In this document: piece by piece, positions 58,036 to 64,000 of the stretch
Layout: the number at the start of each line of letters is the position of its first letter
Position numbering within the stretch: the stretch's first letter is position 1
Source: Anthopleura xanthogrammica
Taxonomy: Eukaryota; Cnidaria; Anthozoa; Actiniaria; Actiniidae
Length of the DNA stretch: 64,000 nt
NCBI GenBank assembly: GCA_964019055.1
Contig: OZ025217.1
Location: forward strand, 821,501-885,500
Direction: 5' to 3'
The notes under the pieces: generated by a model
Told to the model about the DNA's origin: nothing
The model's input: only the letters and a program-made list of their open reading frames with translations
The model's database searches: none
Made by a program: the position numbers and the translations under genes

Positions 58036-61000
58036 CTACGGCATGTCATTGTTGACAAGTCGTGCCTGACAAAGCTCAAGCCAGTCAGTAGAAGTCCATC
58101 TACTCTTATAGTCCACCACTTTATCGATGATATACAGAGTATCGATCTGGATATTGCTATTCCTGTTCAATGTGTTATCCCACCATGCTCCTATTTCTGT
58201 ATTGTTGCTATTTCCAGCAAAAGCATCGACTCCTTCTTGTTTTTTGTCCAAAACTCCATTTATAAATATCTGCCTGAAATTCAACGACAATAACTATTTA
58301 TATTATGCATATATACCACCTACTCTATGTATAGAAGCATCGTTAGCTATAGGATTTCTAGTTGTGAGGGGGAGCTCGAGGGATCGGTGAACAGAGTTGA
58401 GCTTTAAAGAGGCCAAATCCAAATCCAAATCCATGCATGAATATTCCAGTTTCTTATGGCCGGGAGAAACCATGGGAGGTAAACTGGGGTGCCTGTACAT
58501 CACCTTTACTACCAAAGGATTCCTCCAGATAAGAGGAGTACCCTCCCCCAGGACGTATACTTTGAGCCCTCTCACCACCCCTCCCCACTCGACTTCCCCA
58601 GATACGTCACTGATGAAAGTATGAGATGAAGTTGAAATACCTTGTTCCTGTCGGATGGGTATTTTTCCAGGTCCATGTTACTTGATACCACTGGTCATAG
58701 TTTAGTTGCGCGTCTCCTGTCATGTCATTTGAGTAAAATCCATGAAAAACATGCTGTGAAAAGGAGAAGAATTCCTCGTTGAGTGGAAGGATATATGTTG
58801 TGCAGTAACCGTGACAGTACCGTGTCCGAGGGTGAGCGCACGGCAATTTTGTGCGATGTAATTGGTTGTTTGGATGTCGAAAATACCTGTTATATGACGC
58901 AGGGCGAACGGCGCACGACTCCCGGCGAAGGTCGTACGATGCCCGGCGAACGGCCAACAAAATAGGGCGGACGGACTAAGATGAGAGCTGCGCACAACAA
59001 GATTTGTCACATGCATGACAGATGACCAAGACGCAAGACCATCAGCACGGTGCACGATGCTACAAGCAGTTTGGTATAATGCACAAGTATGGTCATAATA
59101 AATACCTGAGATCTGATACCCAGGTGAAAACCTTTGTTTTTTGTTTCTTCGCCAGCACCAATAACTGGAACATCCTTCGCGGAATTTAACCCTTGATCAG
59201 TAAATTTGATTAGCGCCATGACAGACCATTCATTCCCGGTCTTCCCGGACCAGAAAGCCGCTGGAATGCCATCGAGGTTGATGTGTTTTTTACCTTGAAA
59301 ATGAATGGCTTTACCCATCGCACTTGGTAGATATTTGGGTACTGTATTGTTAGATGCAGGATCTGCAAATGCTATGAAAATGAATTAGAATTAAATGTCA
59401 TTCACACAAAGCCCCCGGGGGGGGGGGGGGGGGGTACTCCCTATAACTGACTTTACGGGGATGCTCCGCCCGAAAGGGGTACTTTTTTTCAAGCCGAACG
59501 TATAGAAAAGTGGTGGAAATTTGTGAGTTTTGGTATAAAAAGGGGTAAATTCTCTTCAAAAGTATATGAAAGGGGTACCTTTTCAGGCAAAAAGGTATAG
59601 AAAAGGGTAAGGGGTCGAGAGTCCGGGCGAAGCATCCCCGTATGAAGCGACCCGAAGTACCCCCCCCCCCCCCGGGTACAAAGCACAAACTCACAAACTT
59701 GATTTGCTCTACTTTTTTACACTCATGATCTTGTTACTGGGTTGCCATGGTGGCAAACCAGTCTTAAAATGAGATCCGTTTTTCGGGCGTCAGGTAGACC
59801 ATAATTTTACACGTCATGATTGGTCGAGAACTTGTAAACAATGTCCAATGTCCAATGAAGTTGCCACACGACATCGAGGACGATGTATTTATAGTTTTTA
59901 GTGTTGTGTCGCCATTAATTCATTCGTTCAGGGTTCGTGAAGTACTATTTTGTCTGTAGGCATGTTGCGTACTATTGTCTTTAGCTTTTTTAACGGTATG
60001 CTTAAACTACTTACAAACGCACGCGCCAAACGTGGTAGACACACAGTAAAAGATGTTATTGAGCGATTTTGGAACGGGTTGGTCCACGTACTCAAAGAGA
60101 GAAGTCTGAGAATCTATGAGCTATCTTTGAGAATCTATGAGCAAACTACGGTATGAGAATCGTAGAACTGGACAAACTAGTCAAAATAGACTAAGAGAAT
60201 CTATAAACTATCTAGCTATTAGGAACTCTGGGTACGAGACTGGCTATGATCAAACTAGATCTTACCAGATCTCAGATTAAAAAAAAATTACTGAGACAAA
60301 CTACAGAACGAGAGACAAACTACAAAACGAGTGAAAAACAAAGCTTTGATGAAAGCTGACTCCAAGAACTTGTAGAAGTCAGACGAGCTAAAAGTGATCT
60401 ACAAGAAAGCAAACTGCCAAGACTCCTTGTTGAATATTTCCATTTATGAAAATACAGAAAACAAAAACTGAGGGAAAAACAAATTACCAGTTAAACACAT
60501 TTTGGCTAAGAGTATTTACATTGATAAAACGTTTGTTATGCAGTTTCGATACTGAAATAGATATGTTTATTTCATCAGCTAGTCTTGAAAGGTACTCTAG
60601 TAGGTCAAGTAGAAATCTAATACGCGTTGACAAGTCAGTAACGCAACACTAATGCCTTACTAAAATTTAAAATGTTTTTAATAAAGGGGGACTTTGAACC
60701 CAAAAGGAACACTTTGGTGTGAAATAATAAAGAGTATATAGGATTGGCGAGTGGGCGAGCTCTTGCACAGGCAACCCAGTGAACGCTCCAAGAGCGTCTA
60801 GTTTTCTTAGTCCTAACACAGGTAGCCCAAACTGGGTTTCTGTGGTGTCACATTATAAGAAAATGTATGGGCTACCTGTGGTCCTAATAACAAATTCAAT
60901 TTGTTCCGCCTGTCAAAAACATTTAATTTCATCCAACTCTAAAACAACCTCTGGACTGATCTAAGAGATCCATAACTATAGATTTCTTATATATTCTTAT

Positions 61001-63177
61001 ATTTCTTATAAAAACTGTAATGGGGTTACTAGTGATATTTCTAGTCGCTTAATTCTTCATAAACTAGAAATAACCACCTACTTCTCTCCTCAGACTTTCC
61101 AGAATGGCATACCTGCGGTAAGGTTGACGTTCCTGGCGGCGCTCCCTGGACTAAGATTCACGCTCAGATCATCGTTAAATTGGAAAAGAGCGCCAAACGT
61201 TGATATCTTAAAGGTTTCTAAATCTATTCTAGGTACAGTCGAGTTATCACAGATGTCCTCCTTGAAAGCCAAACTCTTCCATCCAGTTGGAGTACAGACC
61301 TTAAAAAGAGATTCAAAAGTATGATTATGGGTTACCTGTGTAGAAAATGGTCCCAAGACAGGAATCGCGCAAGAGTGAAGTACATATGAACCAATCACGG
61401 TGCTAGAAAACAGGAAGCCATTCCAGAGTCACGGTGCTTGATGTCAGATGCACAACGAACGTCACACCTGACGTGCGCAAGTCAATACTATAGTATACTG
61501 CTGACCACATTTACCTACCTGTACATTATAGTTAAAGTATTTTATTTGTCCGTAATCTTTCGTGTCGTTGCAGCTGGAAATGAAAAACACGACATATTTT
61601 ACTCGACAAAATTTGAAGATCTAATTTTAACCAATGGTTGCATGTCATTTAATATACATGACACCTCTCTTCAAAGTTTTAATGTTCACTCTTTTCATGT
61701 AGTCTCCCCCGCAGCCGTTTTTAGGGCCGTCACGCAACGCTCTCTCCCCAGAGAGTGTTACGTGACGACCCTAAAGACTACTTTCCATGTGGAATCGCCG
61801 CGTTTTGAGAAACTAGTCGTGATGTATATACACGCAAACTTGGGGTACAAGTCAAAAATATGAATGAGCAATTATTAATTATTTGATTTGATCCGAATTT
61901 GAGGTTTTGGGAACAAGATAGAGAAGTGAAGGGTGTAAAAAAAACATGAAAAAAGGATTTAAATTTTTTTATACTTTATACCTTTTGTTTATTGTTGAAT
62001 TATCAACCTTTGCCATTGGTCCTGGAGGTCCCGGTGGGCCCTGGGGTCCCATAAGACCTTGTACACCTTGCCAACCAGGTGGACCCTGTGGACCCTCTTC
62101 TCCTTTAGGGCCCATAGTACCATTTACTCCATCCTTGACGAGAAAGAAAAATACTTTTTTTCTAACGCTCGCTAATAAATATATAATATTTCTTTTTATA
62201 AAATAGTTCAGATATAACGCGCGCTCTGATTGGCTGAAAGCCGTGCTTACATGAGGATATGTAAACACGGCAATTTCAATATTCTATAAAACAAATAGAA
62301 AACGTTATGCCGTGTTTACATAGCCTGATATAAACACTCGGGAAAGTTTGAGAGAAGTCTTGAGTTCTGTGTAAACCTCGCCTGCGGCTCGGTTTTACAC
62401 AGCAGTTCTCGACTTCTCCCAAACTTCCCTCCTGTTTATATCAGGCTATGTAAACACGGCAAACGTTTTCTATTTGTTAAGTGTAAATTCGAATTACATC
62501 ATATTACAGGAAAGAGATAGAGACGCCGGAAATACTCTAGAACCGGTTTCCTTGATGCGCAATGGCATGCTTGATCCACAGGGAGCCTACTCCCTCACGG
62601 GTTAAATGAAATAACTCTACTTGTATTTATATTGACCAGACTTTTTAGGTTTTCACCAAAGCATACAAATTCTTATGGTAAGAAATTAATGATTGGGCAG
62701 ACGTACTAGAAGTCAAATTTGACTCTAGCATCCTTTCTGCTCAATCAACTGATGTCTTGCAGTATGAGAAAGATGGCCTTACCTTTCCATTTTTCCCCGC
62801 CGAACCTTGAGGTCCTTGCTAAAAGAAAATTACATAATAATGAATATAACTGAATGAAGTGGCATACGCTCGATGACGGTACAGGAAAAAGGCTAAAAAA
62901 AATAGGCAAAAACCGTCATAGTACAACGTATACCCAGACAATTGAGCTGTTTCCTCTCTGAAGCCCTAGCTCTCAACAAAAAATCCCCTAGATACCCTAG
63001 ATAAACCTATGAATGTACAACATAATACAATATATAACCCAGCACGCTTACATTTCCGTTTGAACCATTAATTCCAGATTCTCCTTTATCACCTTTGTTT
63101 CCCATGGGACCAGGAGGACCAGGAATACCCGGATCACCTTTCGGTCCTTGTACTGTGCTGCTGCTGCTGTTAGCATT
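58036..63177 (-). CDS. Collagen-like protein with C-terminal laminin-G/ConA-like domain, 5' partial
   Basis: Seven minus-strand exons: 63052-63177, 62783-62818, 62008-62133, 61113-61299, 59106-59371, 58641-58753, 58036-58273; 363 codons are visible and all phases agree. The first three exons give about 28 uninterrupted Gly-X-Y triplets ([15 protein letters not shown] ... [12 protein letters not shown]) and are of whole-codon length, as usual for collagen exons. Then comes a linker with two Cys ([20 protein letters not shown]) and a jelly-roll domain of about 250 residues: [76 protein letters not shown], which is the LamG/pentraxin pattern. Such proteins are secreted matrix or adhesion molecules that trimerise through the triple helix. 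The signal peptide and more collagen exons should lie right of the window. The 61113-61299 exon uses an AAG acceptor. Confidence 0.9.
58800..59070. repeat. GC-rich repeat in the collagen gene intron
   Basis: Contains three tandem units of about 21 bases built on GGCGAACGGCGCACGACTCC-like sequence (58908-58965). The flanks resemble the GTGACCGTGTC family near 29450. Much GC-richer than the neighbouring intron. Confidence 0.5.
59411..59684. mobile_element. Fold-back element bounded by G and C homopolymers
   Basis: The left end CCCGGG plus a run of about 18 G then GTACTCC pairs with AGTACC plus a C run plus GGG at right. CGGGGATGCTCCGCCCG (59456 on) pairs with CGGGCGAAGCATCCCCG (59624 on). Frames across it, rich in Phe/Pro, are shadows of the element and not genes. 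Confidence 0.75.
59962..60156 (+). CDS. Candidate small nested gene, 64 aa, antisense in a collagen intron
   Basis: ATG 59962 opens 64 codons ([40 protein letters not shown], then two near-repeats of [14 protein letters not shown]). TATTTATA at 59886 lies about 70 bases upstream and AATAAA occurs at 60680 and 60726, so a transcription unit of about 800 bases is plausible. The downstream 500 bases look exonic in composition but have stops. I recognise no family; it could equally be a decayed retrocopy or chance. Confidence 0.3.
   Translation: MLRTIVFSFFNGMLKLLTNARAKRGRHTVKDVIERFWNGLVHVLKERSLRIYELSLRIYEQTTV
60817..60880. repeat. 13-bp perfect inverted repeat
   Basis: CACAGGTAGCCCA (60817-60829) and TGGGCTACCTGTG (60868-60880). 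The same 13-mer occurs near 8303, so it is probably the end of a dispersed element. Confidence 0.5.
61722..61772. mobile_element. Short hairpin element, GTCACGCAACGCTCTCT arms
   Basis: AGGGCCGTCACGCAACGCTC (61722 on) is inverted at 61750-61772 (AGAGAGTGTTACGTGACGACCCT) around a 5-base loop, with three mismatches. Palindromic MITE-like copy in a collagen intron. Confidence 0.7.
62292..62476. mobile_element. Long fold-back with nested hairpin in a collagen intron
   Basis: Arms of about 70 bases: CAAATAGAAAACGTTATGCC ... GGGAAAGTTTGAGAGAAGTC pairs with GACTTCTCCCAAACTTCC ... GTTTTCTATTTG. Inside, CTGTGTAAACC ... GGTTTTACACAG forms a second stem. Another GTGTTTACAT-type hairpin sits just outside (62242-62275). 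Confidence 0.8.
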
Positions 63178-63286
63178 CTGCAGTGAAAACAGAATATGTT
63201 TTCAGACGAATTTAAGAGGAAGTAGTAAAGAGCGAGAAGAGGAAGAGGAAGAAGAAGGTGATAAAGAAGAAGAACGAGAAGAACAA

Positions 63287-64000
63287 GTGGTGGTGGTGGT
63301 GGTGGTGGTGGTGGTGGTGGTGGTGGTGGTGGTGGTGGTGGTGGTGGTGGTGGTGGTGGTGGTGGTGGTGGTGGTGGTGGTGGTGGTGGTGGTGGTGGTG
63401 GTGGTGGTGGTGGTGGTGGTGGTGGTGGTGGTGGTGGTGGTGGTGGTGGTGGTGGTGGTGGTGGTGGTGGTGGTGGTGGTGGTGGTGGTGGTGGTGGTGG
63501 TGGTGGTGGTGGTGGTGGTGGTGGTGGTGGTGGTGGTGGTGGTGGTGGTGGTGGTGGTGGTGGTGGTGGTGGTGGTGGTGGTGGTGGTGGTGGTGGTGGT
63601 GGTGGTGGTGGTGGTGGTGGTGGTGGTGGTGGTGGTGGTGGTGGTGGTGGTGGTGGTGGTGGTGGTGGTGGTGGTGGTGGTGGTGGTGGTGGTGGTGGTG
63701 GTGGTGGTGGTGGTGGTGGTGGTGGTGGTGGTGGTGGTGGTGGTGGTGGTGGTGGTGGTGGTGGTGGTGGTGGTGGTGGTGGTGGTGGTGGTGGTGGTGG
63801 TGGTGGTGGTGGTGGTGGTGGTGGTGGTGGTGGTGGTGGTGGTGGTGGTGGTGGTGGTGGTGGTGGTGGTGGTGGTGGTGGTGGTGGTGGTGGTGGTGGT
63901 GGTGGTGGTGGTGGTGGTGGTGGTGGTGGTGGTGGTGGTGGTGGTGGTGGTGGTGGTGGTGGTGGTGGTGGTGGTGGTGGTGGTGGTGGTGGTGGTGGTG
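63287..64000 (+). repeat. Perfect (TGG)n array, at least 238 units, running off the window
   Basis: From 63287 to the window end the plus strand is an uninterrupted TGG repeat (714 bases) preceded by a GAA/GAG-rich stretch (63230-63286). It lies upstream of the first visible collagen exon, so probably in an intron; the coding strand reads (CCA)n. Such length and purity are unusual and could partly be an assembly effect. Confidence 0.97.

Noticed and set aside
59398..59694. 98-codon frame with Pro/Gly runs at both ends
   Set aside because: Reads through the poly-G/poly-C fold-back element; symmetric with its other strand.
61438..61863. 141-codon plus-strand frame
   Set aside because: Contains the GTCACGCAACGC hairpin element and lies antisense in a collagen intron; no family recognised.

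Overview
This is an AT-rich, intron-rich metazoan genomic window with no prokaryotic features. The gene families, exon style (many short exons, GT-AG introns) and repeat content (tRNA-derived SINEs, TA-flanked MITEs, many fold-back elements, a large satellite) suggest a marine invertebrate, most likely a cnidarian such as a sea anemone. That assignment is an inference from overall character, not a database match. Exons were assembled by hand from splice signals, reading phase and recalled family signatures.

Layout: (1) 1-1604, minus: the first two coding exons of a K+-dependent Na+/Ca2+ exchanger (SLC24/NCKX) that runs off the left edge. (2) 1.6-9.5 kb: repeat-rich DNA with MITEs, fold-backs, a SINE, a TTA/TCA microsatellite and one candidate 38-aa membrane micro-ORF. 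(3) 9511-12108, minus: an unrecognised single-exon gene for a long disordered Ser/Lys/Glu-rich protein. (4) 12.1-23.4 kb: an 11-kb stretch where I see no gene. (5) 23443-26382, plus: SKA1, 7 exons, 256 aa. (6) 27937-33062, minus: an anoctamin-8-like TMEM16 protein, 14 exons, 696 aa, convergent with SKA1. (7) about 34.85-40.0 kb: a 119-bp-monomer satellite (about 43 copies) with local higher-order structure. (8) 41233-46024, plus: a membrane-anchored DUF885 metallopeptidase-like protein, 8 exons, 812 aa. (9) 49354-57045, minus: a SCAMP gene, 10 coding exons per transcript plus one duplicated exon, so two versions of the second membrane region are available. (10) 58036-63177, minus, partial: a collagen with a C-terminal laminin-G/ConA-like domain, running off the right edge through a perfect TGG array of at least 714 bp.

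The genes look like unrelated housekeeping or tissue genes: ion exchange, mitosis, lipid scrambling or ER tethering, ectopeptidase-like activity, membrane recycling and extracellular matrix. I see no operon or co-functional cluster. The most interesting observations are the frame-enforced mutually exclusive SCAMP exons, the satellite between the divergent 5' ends of ANO8 and the DUF885 gene with mirrored edge variants and a 5-6-monomer higher-order repeat, the DUF885 ectoenzyme, a possible transcription unit nested antisense in a collagen intron, and the micro-ORF near 7.9 kb.
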